Positions 18,090-27,788 of a DNA stretch of 64,000 nucleotides are shown here, piece after piece. Both the position numbers and the translations under genes were made by a program. This DNA is from Bradyrhizobium erythrophlei (GTDB taxonomy: Bacteria > Pseudomonadota > Alphaproteobacteria > Rhizobiales > Xanthobacteraceae). The notes under the pieces are model-generated. The model saw only the letters and a program-made list of their open reading frames with translations, had not been told where the DNA came from and searched no databases. The stretch is from contig NZ_LT670818.1 of NCBI RefSeq assembly GCF_900129505.1, forward strand, positions 9,085,001 to 9,149,000, read 5' to 3'. Numbering within the stretch: position 1 is the stretch's first letter; every line of letters starts with the position of its first letter.

Positions 18090-19298
18090 ATGAAGAAACC
18101 AATCGGACTTCGAACCATCTCCTGGCTGCTGCTGGCGTCGCTGGGCGCGACCGCGGCGCATGCCGCCGGGAACAAGGTGGTGATCGGCGACATCGACGAC
18201 ATGTCGGGCCTCTATGCCGACGTGATCGGGCCCGGCGGTGTCGAGGCCGCCAAGATGGCGATCGAGGATTTCGGCGGCAGCGTTCTCGGCAACAAGATCG
18301 AACTGTTGATCTCGGACCATCAGAACAAGCCCGACCTCGGCGCCCAGAAATTCCGCGAATGGGCCGACCGCGACGGGCTGACCATGGTGCTCGGCGGGTC
18401 CAACACCGGCGTCTCCATCGCGATGTCGACGCTGGCCAGGGAGAAGAAGACGCCGTTCTTCGCGATCGGCGCCGCCGGCGCGTCGCTGACCGGTAAGGAC
18501 TGCACGCCCTATACGGTGCACTACGCCTACGACACCACGGCGCTCGGGAACGGCACGGCGACCACCATGGTCAAGCAGGGCGGCAAGACCTGGTTCTTCC
18601 TCACCGCCGACTATGCGTTCGGCACCCAGTTGCAGGAAGCGGCGGCGAAAGTCGTCGAAGCCAATGGCGGCAAGGTAGTCGGCGCGGTGCGCGTGCCGCT
18701 CTCGACCTCGGACTTCTCGAGCTATTTGCTGCAGGCGCAAAATTCCGGCGCGCAGGTGCTGGGGCTTGCCAATGCCGGCAACGACTTCACCAACTCGATC
18801 AAGGCCGCCGACGAGTTCGGCATCGCCAACACCATGAAGCCCGCGGCACTGCTCGCCTTCCTCAGCGACATCCACAGTCTGGGCCTGAAGACCGCCCAGG
18901 GCCTCTATCTCACCACCAGTTGGTACTGGGATTCCAACGACAAGACCCGCGCCTTCTCAAAGCGCTTCTTCGAGAAGACCAAGCGCGAACCGACCGAGAA
19001 CCAGGCGGCCTATTATTCGGCCACCATCACCTATCTCAACGCGGTCAAGGCCGCCGGAACCACCGATCCCGACAAGGTCATGGCGGAGCTGCACAAGGCC
19101 AAGATCGACGACATGTTCACCAGCAACGGCAAAATCCGCGCAGACGGCCTGATGGAACACGAAATGTACATCATGCAGGTGAAGAAGCCCGAGGAATCCA
19201 AGTATCCTTGGGATTACTACAAGCTGATCCAGACCATGTCCGGCGAACAGGCGTTCGGAAAGCTCGCCGATTCGGCCTGCCCCCTGGTTACGCACTAA
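18090..19298 (+). CDS. ABC transporter substrate-binding protein (branched-chain amino-acid type)
   Basis: A 402-residue periplasmic type I binding protein with a signal peptide ending around AAHAAG. The opening VVIGDIDDMSGLYADVIGPG is the Leu/Ile/Val-binding family start, and the two-lobe pattern runs to the end. No permease or ATPase gene is adjacent, so it is an orphan; the many such proteins in rhizobia bind amino acids, aromatic acids or amides. Preceded by a purine-rich leader AAGACAAGGAAACGCCCAAA. Confidence 0.9.
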   Translation: MKKPIGLRTISWLLLASLGATAAHAAGNKVVIGDIDDMSGLYADVIGPGGVEAAKMAIEDFGGSVLGNKIELLISDHQNKPDLGAQKFREWADRDGLTMVLGGSNTGVSIAMSTLAREKKTPFFAIGAAGASLTGKDCTPYTVHYAYDTTALGNGTATTMVKQGGKTWFFLTADYAFGTQLQEAAAKVVEANGGKVVGAVRVPLSTSDFSSYLLQAQNSGAQVLGLANAGNDFTNSIKAADEFGIANTMKPAALLAFLSDIHSLGLKTAQGLYLTTSWYWDSNDKTRAFSKRFFEKTKREPTENQAAYYSATITYLNAVKAAGTTDPDKVMAELHKAKIDDMFTSNGKIRADGLMEHEMYIMQVKKPEESKYPWDYYKLIQTMSGEQAFGKLADSACPLVTH

Positions 19299-19621
19299 TC
19301 GACGGTTACACACCAAGCGACACCGCGCCGCCCGTTCCGGCAGGGCCCGCCATGCTGCTGCCGAGAGCCCCGGTTCTGAGTGAATCAGATCCGGGGTTCT
19401 TGCTGCCCGATTGAGGCGTTTTCGCGCGTGAAGGGGTTCCCACCCCGGATCAAGTCCCAAGGCAGGCTTTCGCTTGAAAAGGCGATGGCGTGGGCCGGCA
19501 GGCAGGCTTTTTCCGGCATAAACCGCTTCACAGCGCGCCGGAAAATGCGCTAGGTCACCTGCGCGCCCCGGCCGCCGGCCTGAGCCGGACGGGACTTACG
19601 TCCATACTGGAAATTCAAGGG

Positions 19622-20473
19622 ATGACCCGCAGGTTTTCCGCTCCATATCAGTCGGAGCCCGTATCCAGCCTCGCGTCATGGGCGCGCAACCTCGCGATAT
19701 TTTCGGTGGTCGCAGTCGTGGTTTCGATCCTCATCGTGCGCTTCGGCTTTCTCGAAATGAAACCGGCGCTGGCCACCTTGTTCGGCGCGCTGGCCTGCGC
19801 CGGGCTTTCCATCCTGGTCGGCTTCGCCGCCTTTGCCGCGATCTGGCAGAACGGTTCGCGCGGCATGAGCCGCATCCTGCTGGCGCTGCTGATCGACGCG
19901 GTGGTGCTGGCCTACCCTGTCTATCTCGCCGTGCAGTATCGCAAGCTGCCGCCGATCCACGACATCACCACCGATCCGATCGATCCGCCGCGCTTCGAGG
20001 CGCTGGCACCACTGCGCACCGGCGACGGCACCAACCCCGCGGTCTATGCCGGGCTATATTCGGCCGAGCAGCAGCGGCGGGCCTATCCGGACATCGATAC
20101 GGTGGAACTCGACGTCCCCGCGCAGCGGGCATTCGACATCGCCAAGCGCATCGTCGCCAAGCGAAAATGGCTGGTCATCGACGAGCGCGAGCCGCAGCCG
20201 CCCCGCCGCCTTGGCCGCATCGAGGCGGTGGCGCGGACGCCGATCATGGGATTCCGCGAGGACGTCTCGATCCGCGTCACCCCCGACGGCGACGGCTCGC
20301 GCGTCGATATCCGTTCGGCGTCGCGCTATTTCGAGAGCGATCTCGGCAGCAATGCCGCGCGCATCTCCAAGCTGATCGATGAGATCAACACCGCGGCCGA
20401 CGCCGCCGAGCTCAAGCCGGTGAAGAAGCCAGTGGTGCCGGTGAAGCCCGCGCCGAAAGTGGTGAAGAAGTAG
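19622..20473 (+). CDS. DUF1499-family membrane protein
   Basis: A 283-residue protein with three or four hydrophobic helices in the first 115 residues (for example NLAIFSVVAVVVSILIVRFG) and a soluble C-terminal DUF1499-like domain (about 160-265: VELDVPAQRAFDIAKRIVAK and IEAVARTPIMGFREDVSIRV), ending in a Lys/Pro/Val-rich tail. An upstream frame extends to 19490 but ATG 19622, following GGAAATTCAAGGG, is the better start. Function of the domain is not established. Confidence 0.8.
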   Translation: MTRRFSAPYQSEPVSSLASWARNLAIFSVVAVVVSILIVRFGFLEMKPALATLFGALACAGLSILVGFAAFAAIWQNGSRGMSRILLALLIDAVVLAYPVYLAVQYRKLPPIHDITTDPIDPPRFEALAPLRTGDGTNPAVYAGLYSAEQQRRAYPDIDTVELDVPAQRAFDIAKRIVAKRKWLVIDEREPQPPRRLGRIEAVARTPIMGFREDVSIRVTPDGDGSRVDIRSASRYFESDLGSNAARISKLIDEINTAADAAELKPVKKPVVPVKPAPKVVKK

Positions 20474-20543
20474 GGGCGAATAGCGAGTAGCGAGTAGAGA
20501 GCTGGACCGCACAAGCGGAGTCTTCTTCCCTATTCGCCATTCG

Positions 20544-21470
20544 CTACTCACCATTCGCCAATCGATAGCGTCCACCAATCACCGGATCGCCGTCGGTCGC
20601 AACGATACCGCGCGCGACCAGATCCTCCAGGTGCGCCAGCACGGAATAGCCCGCCGCATTCGTCAGCCGCGGGTCGATGCCGATATAGACCGCACGCACG
20701 ATGGTGGGAATGTCCGCCTCCCCCTTGGCGAGGCGATGCAGGATCGAGGCTTCGCGGGCCTGGCGATGCCGGATCAGGAACCGCACATAGCGCGGGCCTT
20801 GCGGGATTTCGGGCCCGTGGCCCGAGAAGTACAGATCCTCCTCGCGGCTCGCGAGCCGGTCGAGCGAGGCCATGTAGTCGACCATCGATCCGTCCGGCGG
20901 CGCCACGATCGAGGTCGACCAGCCCATCACGTGATCGCCCACGAAGGATAGTTTGCGGTCCGGCCAGGCGAACGCCAGATGGTTGGCGGTGTGGCCCGGC
21001 GTCGCCACCGCCTCCAGCGCCCAGCCGGCGCCCTCGATGAGTTCGCCGTCTCTCACCTCTACGTCCGGCCTGAAATCGCGGTCGGCGCCGGATTCGGGGC
21101 TGTGCTTCTCGCTCTCGAAGCGCGGCCGCGAGGCCCGATGCGGCCCCTCGGCATAAACGGTGGCGCCGGTCGCCGCCTTGATCCGCGCGGTGTTCGGCGA
21201 GTGGTCGCGGTGGGTGTGGGTGACCAGGATATGCGTCACGGTCTCGTTGCGCACGGCATCGAGCAGCGCGGCGGCATGCTCCTCATTGTCGGGACCGGGG
21301 TCGACGATCGCCACCTTGCCCTGGCCTATGATGTAACTCACGGTGCCGGTGAAGGTGAACGGGCTCGGGTTGTCGCAGAGAACACGCCGCACGCCAGGAC
21401 GCACTTGCTCGGCCACCCCCGGCTTAAGCGGAAAGTCGCGGTTGAACGGGACGTCGTCGTTGTCGGCCAT
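20544..21470 (-). CDS. metallo-beta-lactamase-fold hydrolase
   Basis: A 308-residue MBL-fold enzyme. The zinc motif THTHRDHSPN is present, with GHTANHLAFAW as the third His segment and VGDHVMGW carrying the bridging Asp; a C-terminal winged-helix-like tail ends the protein, as in LACTB2-like hydrolases. The substrate is unknown. The ATG at 21470 (MADNDDVPFNRDF) is preferred to one 18 codons upstream that lies in the flank of a repeat. Confidence 0.87.
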   Translation of the reverse strand: MADNDDVPFNRDFPLKPGVAEQVRPGVRRVLCDNPSPFTFTGTVSYIIGQGKVAIVDPGPDNEEHAAALLDAVRNETVTHILVTHTHRDHSPNTARIKAATGATVYAEGPHRASRPRFESEKHSPESGADRDFRPDVEVRDGELIEGAGWALEAVATPGHTANHLAFAWPDRKLSFVGDHVMGWSTSIVAPPDGSMVDYMASLDRLASREEDLYFSGHGPEIPQGPRYVRFLIRHRQAREASILHRLAKGEADIPTIVRAVYIGIDPRLTNAAGYSVLAHLEDLVARGIVATDGDPVIGGRYRLANGE

Positions 21471-21518
21471 GGGCTTCCTATCTGCCGTTACTGACACCAC
21501 CCGTGACACAACCACGGT

Positions 21519-21614
21519 CGTCATACCCCGCGAAAGCGGGGTAACCAGTAATCGCCGAAAGATGAGACGAGAAGCCGCGGCGTACTGGATCGTCCGCTTT
21601 CGCGGACGATGACG
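21519..21614. repeat. intergenic palindromic repeat (CGTCATACCCCGCGAAAGCGG type)
   Basis: CGTCATACCCCGCGAAAGCG and CGCTTTCGCGGACGATGACG are inverted ends, with inner TACTGGAT. It lies upstream of the metallo-hydrolase gene and downstream of gcdH. Confidence 0.65.
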
Positions 21615-21654
21615 CCAGAATGTGGGGCCGCGCCCGGGGGTCTCATCAGCAGTT

Positions 21655-22869
21655 TTACGAAAACGCCTGAATGCCGGTGATGGCGCGGCCGAGGATCAAG
21701 GCGTGGACGTCGTGGGTGCCTTCATAGGTGTTCACGGTTTCCAAATTCGCGGTGTGGCGCATCACGTGATATTCGATCTGGATGCCGTTGCCGCCGTGCA
21801 TGTCGCGGGACACGCGCGCGATGTCGAGCGCCTTGCCGCAATTGTTGCGCTTGACGATGGAGATCATCTCCGGCGCCATCTTGCCCTCGTCCATCAGCCG
21901 GCCGACGCGCAGGCTCGCCTGCAGGCCGAGCGCGATCTCGGTCTGCATGTCCGCGAGCTTCTTCTGCACCAGCTGCGTCGCCGCCAGCGGCCGGTTGAAC
22001 TGCTTGCGGTCGAGCGTGTATTGCCGCGCGCGGTGCATGCAGTCTTCCGCGGCCCCCATCACGCCCCAGGAAATGCCGTAGCGGGCGCGGTTCAGGCAGC
22101 CGAACGGCCCCTTCAGCCCGGACACGTTGGGCAGCAGCGCGCTTTCCGGCACCTCGACGCCTTCCATCACGATCTCGCCGGTCACGGAGGCGCGAAGCGA
22201 GAGCTTGCCGCCGATCTTGGGTGCTGAAAGGCCTTTCATGCCCTTCTCGAGAATGAAGCCGCGGATCTGGTTGTTGTGCTCGGCCGATTTCGCCCAGACC
22301 ACGAACACGTCGGCGATCGGGGCGTTGGAAATCCACATCTTGCTGCCGGTCAGCCGGTAACCGTCGGAGGTCTTCTCGGCGCGGGTCTTCATGCCGCCGG
22401 GATCGGAGCCTGCATCCGGCTCGGTCAGGCCGAAGCAGCCGACCCACTCGCCGGTGGCGAGCTTGGGCAGGTATTTCTTGCGCTGGTTCTCGTCGCCATA
22501 GGCGTAGATCGGGTGCATGACCAGCGACGATTGCACCGAATTCATCGAACGATAGCCGGAATCGACGCGCTCGATCTCGCGCGCCACCAGGCCATAGGCC
22601 ACGTAGCTGGCGTTGGCGCAGCCATATTCCTCCGGCAGCGTAATACCGATCAGGCCGAGTTCGCCCATCTCGTTGAAAATCTCGCGGTCGGTCTTCTCCT
22701 CGAGATAGGCCTTGGTGATGCGCGGCGCGAGCTTGTCCTGCGCATAAGCGCGCGCGGTGTCGCGGATCATGCGTTCGTCTTCGGTGAGCTGCTCGTCGAG
22801 CATGAACGGATCATCCCACTGGAAATTCACCGCTGACGGCTTGTCCTTGGTCTGAGGGCGCACGCTCAT
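21655..22869 (-). CDS. gcdH: glutaryl-CoA dehydrogenase (acyl-CoA dehydrogenase family)
   Basis: A 404-residue FAD enzyme that oxidises and decarboxylates glutaryl-CoA to crotonyl-CoA in lysine, tryptophan and aromatic breakdown. The pattern is distinctive: [19 protein letters not shown] in the N-terminal half, [20 protein letters not shown], and the active-site Glu segment [20 protein letters not shown] at the end. These match GcdH better than general short-chain acyl-CoA dehydrogenases. It stands alone between two palindromic repeats. Confidence 0.92.
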   Translation of the reverse strand: MSVRPQTKDKPSAVNFQWDDPFMLDEQLTEDERMIRDTARAYAQDKLAPRITKAYLEEKTDREIFNEMGELGLIGITLPEEYGCANASYVAYGLVAREIERVDSGYRSMNSVQSSLVMHPIYAYGDENQRKKYLPKLATGEWVGCFGLTEPDAGSDPGGMKTRAEKTSDGYRLTGSKMWISNAPIADVFVVWAKSAEHNNQIRGFILEKGMKGLSAPKIGGKLSLRASVTGEIVMEGVEVPESALLPNVSGLKGPFGCLNRARYGISWGVMGAAEDCMHRARQYTLDRKQFNRPLAATQLVQKKLADMQTEIALGLQASLRVGRLMDEGKMAPEMISIVKRNNCGKALDIARVSRDMHGGNGIQIEYHVMRHTANLETVNTYEGTHDVHALILGRAITGIQAFS

Positions 22870-22937
22870 GAAAATTCCTTTCGCATCGATGCTTTATTTT
22901 AAAGCGATACGGGTGGAAGCGCAAATGGATTGGTTCC

Positions 22938-23102
22938 GTCATTCCGGGGGACTGGATCCACCTCTGCCGTCATGCTCCGCGAAAGCGGGGCATCCAGTAT
23001 TCCGCGACACTTATGAGAATCGAGATGCGGGCGCTTACTGGATCACCCGCCTTCGCAGGTGACGACAGCGGAATCGTGCAGAACGCGCGCCCTGGAATGA
23101 CG
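22938..23102. repeat. compound intergenic palindromic repeat
   Basis: An outer pair, CGTCATTCCGGGGG and CCTGGAATGACG, encloses an inner pair CGTCATGCTCCGCGAAAGCG and CGCCTTCGCAGGTGACGAC with CATCCAGTATTCC/TACTGGAT. It is a nested copy of two repeat families between ribB and gcdH. Confidence 0.65.
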
Positions 23103-23108
23103 AGAACG

Positions 23109-24185
23109 CTAGCCTTCAAGCTGTTCGCTGGAGACGATCTCGATGCCGAAGCCGGACAATCCCTTGTAGTCGTGCACCGACGTCGTCAGGTTCCGGATCG
23201 AGGAGACGCCGAGATCGCGCAGGATCTGCGCGCCGACGCCGACTTCGCGCCATTGCCGGTTGCGGTCGGCCTCCGCGGATTTCTCCTCCGGGAGCGGATT
23301 GACGGGAACGCCGGCGGCGCCGTCGCGCAGGTAGATCAGTACGCCGCGACCCTCCTTCTTGAAATGCTCGAGCACCGCCTGCATGCGCTTCGGCCCGGTA
23401 AAGAGTTCCTTGACGATATTCGGCTTGTGGAAGCGCGTCAGCACGTTCCTGCCGTCGCCGATCCCGTTATAGACGAACGCCACATGCGCGATGGAATCGA
23501 ACGGCGAGCGGTAGGCATAGCCCTGCAGCGGACCGATCGGGCTGTCGGTGGTGAAGGTCGAGACCCGCTCGATCAGTTTCTCGCGCGCCTGGCGGTAGGC
23601 GATCATGTCGGCGATGGTGACGTGCTTGAGCTTGTGATGGGCTGCGAAACGGGCCACCTGCTCGCCCTTCATGACGGTGCCGTCGTCGTTCATCAACTCG
23701 CTGATGACGCCGACCGGCGGCAGGCCCGAGAGCTTGCAGAGATCGACCGCGGCCTCGGTGTGGCCCGAGCGCAGCAGCACGCCGCCGTCGCGCGCGATCA
23801 GCGGAAACACGTGGCCGGGCCGCGCAAAATCGCTGGCGCCGACGTTCGGATTGGACAGCGCCCGGCAGCAGGATGCGCGTTCGTCGGCCGAGATCCCGGT
23901 GCCGCCGTCCGACTTGTAGTCGATCGACACCGTAAAGGCGGTGGTATGGCTGGATTCATTGTGCGCCACCATCGGGTCGAGCCGCAGCCGGCGCGCGTCC
24001 TCGCCGGTGATTGGCGCGCAGACGATGCCCGAGGTGTGGCGGATGATGAAGGCCATCTTTTCCGCGGTGCACAGCGACGCCGCGACAATCAGATCGCCCT
24101 CGCCCTCGCGGTCTTCGTCGTCGGTGACGACGACCAGTTCGCCCTGGGCAAAGGCGTGCAGAACTTCCTGGATCGGGTCGGCCAT
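23109..24185 (-). CDS. ribB: 3,4-dihydroxy-2-butanone 4-phosphate synthase with decayed GTP cyclohydrolase II domain
   Basis: A 358-residue RibBA-like protein. The N-terminal 205 residues form an intact DHBP synthase: DDEDREGEGDLIVAA holds the metal-binding Glu, and GHTEAAVDLCKLSGL the catalytic His. It converts ribulose 5-phosphate into the four-carbon riboflavin precursor. The C-terminal half aligns with GTP cyclohydrolase II in outline (ARVSTFTTDSPIGPLQG) but lacks the Cys triplet that binds its zinc, so that half is probably inactive. Another cyclohydrolase must exist elsewhere. No FMN riboswitch could be recognised in the upstream 158 bases. Confidence 0.9.
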   Translation of the reverse strand: MADPIQEVLHAFAQGELVVVTDDEDREGEGDLIVAASLCTAEKMAFIIRHTSGIVCAPITGEDARRLRLDPMVAHNESSHTTAFTVSIDYKSDGGTGISADERASCCRALSNPNVGASDFARPGHVFPLIARDGGVLLRSGHTEAAVDLCKLSGLPPVGVISELMNDDGTVMKGEQVARFAAHHKLKHVTIADMIAYRQAREKLIERVSTFTTDSPIGPLQGYAYRSPFDSIAHVAFVYNGIGDGRNVLTRFHKPNIVKELFTGPKRMQAVLEHFKKEGRGVLIYLRDGAAGVPVNPLPEEKSAEADRNRQWREVGVGAQILRDLGVSSIRNLTTSVHDYKGLSGFGIEIVSSEQLEG

Positions 24186-24343
24186 TCTTTGAGATCTCGC
24201 TTTGTGGCAGGGAGCATTAGCCGGACTCGTGCGCCCGCGCCAGCTTCATTACGCAGGGCAGAACGGCTTTGGCGGCGCAGCGAGACAAGGGCCGCGGACT
24301 TGTCTAGGATCGAACCCAACCAAGAACAAGGGAGACGCCGGCC

Positions 24344-25585
24344 ATGACCTCAGCAACGTTCGACTTCGCACCCCTGCTGCCCGCGGGGTTGCCCGCGCCG
24401 GCAGCGAAGTGGACGGGTCTTGCGAAATACAGTTTTGTCGGCGGCAACAACGATCCGGACCAGGTTCCGGTCGAGGGCCTGATCGAGGCCGTCAACGCCG
24501 TGCTGCGGCGCGAGGGCAAGACGCTCGCCACCTACGGGCTGGCCAGCGGCCCGCAGGGCTATCGTCCCTTGCGGGAATTCCTCACCGGCAAATTGAAGCA
24601 CGACGCCGGCATTGACTGCGCCGCCGACGACATCCTGATCGTCTCCGGCTCGCTGCAGGCGCTCGACCTCGTCAATGCGACGCTGCTGGCCCGCGGCGAT
24701 ACCGTAATCATCGAGCGCGACACCTATCAGGGCGCGCTGAACCGGCTGACAAGGCTGGGCGTCAGTGCGGTCGGCATTCCCCTCGATCAGGACGGCATGC
24801 GGATGGACGCGCTGGCCGAGACGCTGTCCGACCTGACGCGGCGCGGCATCATCCCGAAATACATTTACACCATCCCGACCGTGCAAAACCCGACCGGCAC
24901 CATCATGCCCAAGGCGCGCCGCACCGAGCTGCTAAAACTCTCGCAGCAATATGGCGTGCCGATCTTCGAGGACGATTGCTACGCCGATCTGATCTGGGAC
25001 GGAAAACGCCCGCCGGCGCTCTACGCCATGAGTACGACGGGCGGCGTCATCCATATCGGCTCATTCTCAAAATCGATCGCGCCGGCCCTGCGGGTCGGAT
25101 ACATCGTCGCGCCCTGGGCGATGCTGTCGCGGATACTGGCAATGAAGACCGACGCCGGCAGCGGCGCGCTGGAGCAGATGGTGCTGGCTGAATATTGCGC
25201 GCCGCATTTTGCAAGTCACGTCCCGAAGCTGACGCGCGGCTTGCGCGCCAAGCTGGACACGCTGATGGAAGCGCTCAACGAGCAGTTCGGCACCTCGGCC
25301 GAATTCGAGGACCCCAAGGGCGGCATCTTCCTGTGGGTGAAATTGCCCGACCATGTCGATACGCTAAAGCTCTACCAGGCCGCCCTTGCCGCCGGCGTCG
25401 CCATCAATCCGGGCCCGGAATGGTCGACCGACAAGGCCTATGCCGGCAACCGCCTGCGGCTGTGTTTTGCAAGCCCGTCGCGTGAACAGATACGCGAGGG
25501 GGTCGCGGTACTTGCCGAAGTCTGCCGCAAGGAATTCGGCGTGCCCGCGCGCATCGCCAATGTGGAGGCACGCGCCCACATCTGA
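24344..25585 (+). CDS. PLP-dependent aminotransferase (2-aminoadipate/valine-pyruvate type)
   Basis: A 413-residue class I/II aminotransferase. The catalytic Lys is in HIGSFSKSIAPALRVGYI; the PLP-stacking region ILIVSGSLQALDLV and the NPTG motif in PTVQNPTGTIMP are present. Its start QVPVEGLIEAVNAVLRREG resembles the aminotransferase half of MocR regulators, but there is no GntR domain. The amino donor/acceptor pair is unknown. An EamA transporter gene follows after 45 bases and may be co-transcribed. Confidence 0.88.
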   Translation: MTSATFDFAPLLPAGLPAPAAKWTGLAKYSFVGGNNDPDQVPVEGLIEAVNAVLRREGKTLATYGLASGPQGYRPLREFLTGKLKHDAGIDCAADDILIVSGSLQALDLVNATLLARGDTVIIERDTYQGALNRLTRLGVSAVGIPLDQDGMRMDALAETLSDLTRRGIIPKYIYTIPTVQNPTGTIMPKARRTELLKLSQQYGVPIFEDDCYADLIWDGKRPPALYAMSTTGGVIHIGSFSKSIAPALRVGYIVAPWAMLSRILAMKTDAGSGALEQMVLAEYCAPHFASHVPKLTRGLRAKLDTLMEALNEQFGTSAEFEDPKGGIFLWVKLPDHVDTLKLYQAALAAGVAINPGPEWSTDKAYAGNRLRLCFASPSREQIREGVAVLAEVCRKEFGVPARIANVEARAHI

Positions 25586-25630
25586 GCGTCGCGATATCCG
25601 GCACGACCACAACCTGACAGGATTTCCGGT

Positions 25631-26509
25631 ATGGCAGGGACTCATTCCCAGCATCGCCTAGGCGTTGCACTCGTTGTGGCCGCCGCCGTGGCCTGGAGCA
25701 CGGCGCCGTTCTTCACGCGGCTGTTGCCCTTCGACTCCTGGACCATCCTGTTCTGGCGAGGGCTGTTCGGCGGCGGGCTCATCGCGGCGATTCTGGCGCT
25801 GACGCAGGGCCGCGCCGGTTTGCGCGATCTGACCAGGATGGGAAGGAACGGCTGGCTGGTCGCCTCGCTGTCGACGCTTGGCATGGTGTCGTTCATTCCG
25901 GCCCTGCAGCTGACCAGCGTGTCGAACGTCGCGATCATCATCGCCACGGGCCCGTTCGTCGCCGCCGCCTTCGCCTGGCTGTGGCTTGACGAAGCCGCGC
26001 GGTGGCAAACCATGCTGGCCAGCCTTGTGGCTCTCATCGGCGTCGCCATCATCGTCGCCGACGCCCGCACCGGCTCCGACGTGCTGGGGATCGCGCTCGC
26101 CTGTTTCATGACCGTTGCGATCGCGGCCATGACGGTCACGGTCCGGCGGCACAGGCACACGCCGATGGTGGCGGCGGCCGCGATCTCGAACCTGCTGGGC
26201 AGCGTCGTCAGCATTCCCTTCGCCCACGGCATTGCCAGCGTGGCGGCAACCGACCTCGTGATCCTGGCGATGTTCGGGTTCTTTCAGGTCGCGCTGGGAT
26301 TGACGCTGTTCGTGCTCGGCTCGCGGCTATTGCCGTCCGGACAGGCGACCCTGATCGCGACGCTGGAGACGCCGCTGATGCCGTTTTGGGTATGGCTGGC
26401 GTTCCAGGAGGTCCCTGCAACGCGGGCGCTCGCCGGTGGCGCGCTGGTGATGGCAGCGGTGGTCGCCGATATCGTCAACGACAGCCATGGGCAGAAGCGA
26501 GCGAGCTGA
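25631..26509 (+). CDS. EamA/DMT-family transporter
   Basis: A 292-residue membrane protein with about ten helices in two EamA repeats (roughly 12-140 and 155-285). The end of each repeat shows the family pattern, for example WLWLDEAARWQTMLASLVALIGVAIIV in the first. Members export amino acids or other metabolites. It lies 45 bases after the aminotransferase gene on the same strand, so its substrate might be related, but this is a guess. Confidence 0.88.
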   Translation: MAGTHSQHRLGVALVVAAAVAWSTAPFFTRLLPFDSWTILFWRGLFGGGLIAAILALTQGRAGLRDLTRMGRNGWLVASLSTLGMVSFIPALQLTSVSNVAIIIATGPFVAAAFAWLWLDEAARWQTMLASLVALIGVAIIVADARTGSDVLGIALACFMTVAIAAMTVTVRRHRHTPMVAAAAISNLLGSVVSIPFAHGIASVAATDLVILAMFGFFQVALGLTLFVLGSRLLPSGQATLIATLETPLMPFWVWLAFQEVPATRALAGGALVMAAVVADIVNDSHGQKRAS

Positions 26510-26527
26510 TCCGCGCGGCGCCCGCCG

Positions 26528-26782
26528 TCATCCGTCGACGTGAAACTCGACGTTGACCTGACCGCTGCCGCTTGAGGGGAAATATTCGCAGAGCTGCTCG
26601 GCGGCGCCATGATAATCGTAGCAGCCGAGCGCCGCGAACAGCATGATGGTATCGGCCATGCCACCCTCGCCGTTGCACTTGACGGCGTAGTCCGGAAGCG
26701 CTGCCAGGGCACCGCAAACGGGGATTGGACGGATGTTGCTTACCCGTTTTCCGCAAGCCGGCGTTGATGGAGCGCGCCGCAT
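26528..26782 (-). CDS. small hypothetical protein
   Basis: An 84-residue product with no recognised family. The C-terminal half (MADTIMLFAALGCYDYHGAA, then a Cys-Glu-Tyr-Phe segment and a short Ser/Gly run) looks like ordinary protein rather than a shadow frame. Four Cys are present. The ATG at 26782 leaves a gap to the divergent gene beyond. The frame stays open upstream with poor composition. Confidence 0.45.
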   Translation of the reverse strand: MRRAPSTPACGKRVSNIRPIPVCGALAALPDYAVKCNGEGGMADTIMLFAALGCYDYHGAAEQLCEYFPSSGSGQVNVEFHVDG

Positions 26783-26846
26783 TGCACAGCGGGATCGAAA
26801 TGCTAAGGTTCGAGCACGAGTGACGTCAGGGCGCGGAGATTGGGAC

Positions 26847-27323
26847 TTGAACGGGCAAATTAACCGACGGACGCTGGCCTGGCTGTTTGCCCCGGCCTTG
26901 GCCGTGCTCTTTTCCCTGGTGCTCCCGCGCGGCGCATCCGCGGAGACCGTGGCCCAGACCGTACTGAAGTGGGGATTGATCGGCCCATGGTCGCTGGATT
27001 GCTCGCTCAGACCAAACCGCGACAGGGGCGCGGTGCTCAACTATGAGATCGTGGGCGATGACAGGGTTGTGTTCCGGCGCGATTTCGGCGACCAGACCGA
27101 TGAAAGCGAAGTCGTCACCGCTGAAATTTCCGCAGACGGCACGCTGAATCTGCGCGTATTCTTCCCGAGCCTCAAGCAAACCCGCGAATACGGCCTGACG
27201 ATGCAGCCCGACGGCACCGTGCGCGCGATCTATAACCGCAACCAGAAGAACGAATACAGCATCAGGGATGGCAAATTCACCACCGATGGGAGCCCTACGC
27301 CGCCGCAGTACAAATGCAAATAA
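26847..27323 (+). CDS. periplasmic hypothetical protein
   Basis: A 158-residue secreted protein. A signal peptide (NRRTLAWLFAPALAVLFSLV, cut near ASAETV) leads a single domain with the segment GPWSLDCSLRPNRDRG and a closing Cys near the end, so a disulfide is possible. The TTG start at 26847 has GGAG eight bases upstream and gives a normal signal peptide; a GTG at 26820 is the alternative. No family is recognised. Confidence 0.65.
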   Translation: MNGQINRRTLAWLFAPALAVLFSLVLPRGASAETVAQTVLKWGLIGPWSLDCSLRPNRDRGAVLNYEIVGDDRVVFRRDFGDQTDESEVVTAEISADGTLNLRVFFPSLKQTREYGLTMQPDGTVRAIYNRNQKNEYSIRDGKFTTDGSPTPPQYKCK

Positions 27324-27476
27324 CGTACGGCTGGCCCCAGGAAAACGAATGCAGCGATTGACGTGCGCATCGCGCGCCGATCGTTGCTGAACAACCGTTC
27401 AGAATTCTCTTCGGTTTCCCGGGGAACGTTCCCCGGGGATGCGATGTTTAATCCTCACTCAAACGAGGAGGACAAC

Positions 27477-27701
27477 ATGAACATGAAGAAGTTTGGTTAC
27501 GTCATGGCGGCGCTGGGCGCGATCGCCATCGCCGCGCCGACGATTGCAAACGCCGAAACCGCCGTGATCAGGCACGACGCTCATCCCTACGGCGCCCGCG
27601 CCGAATTCCGTGAACATGGCGATCACGGCCGGCATGAAGGCTGGCATCGCCACCATGCCGACAGAGTCGTGGTCATCAAGCATCGCCATCACGACTACTA
27701 A
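27477..27701 (+). CDS. small secreted His-rich protein
   Basis: A 74-residue product. MNMKKFGYVMAALGAIAIAA starts a signal peptide cut near ANAET; the mature 48 residues hold ten His in pairs such as HDAH, HGDHGRHEGWHRHH and HRHHDY, which suggests metal binding. The ATG follows AACGAGGAGGACAAC, a strong ribosome site. A terminator follows 21 bases after the stop, so it is a single-gene unit. Function unknown. Confidence 0.75.
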   Translation: MNMKKFGYVMAALGAIAIAAPTIANAETAVIRHDAHPYGARAEFREHGDHGRHEGWHRHHADRVVVIKHRHHDY

Positions 27702-27722
27702 AGACAAAAGGCCGACACAGGA

Positions 27723-27743
27723 ATGGCCCCGCGAGGGGCCATT
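27723..27743 (+). terminator. Rho-independent terminator
   Basis: TGGCCCC pairs with GGGGCCA across a GCGA loop, followed by TTTTCC. It ends the small His-rich gene. Confidence 0.8.
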
Positions 27744-27788
27744 TTCCTGTACGCCGATATGCCCTGGCGTCGTCTATCCGGCAAAGTT

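Noticed and set aside
24186..24343. FMN riboswitch in front of ribB
   Set aside because: The conserved AGGGG/GGCGGT-type core pieces are not found in the right order on the minus strand.
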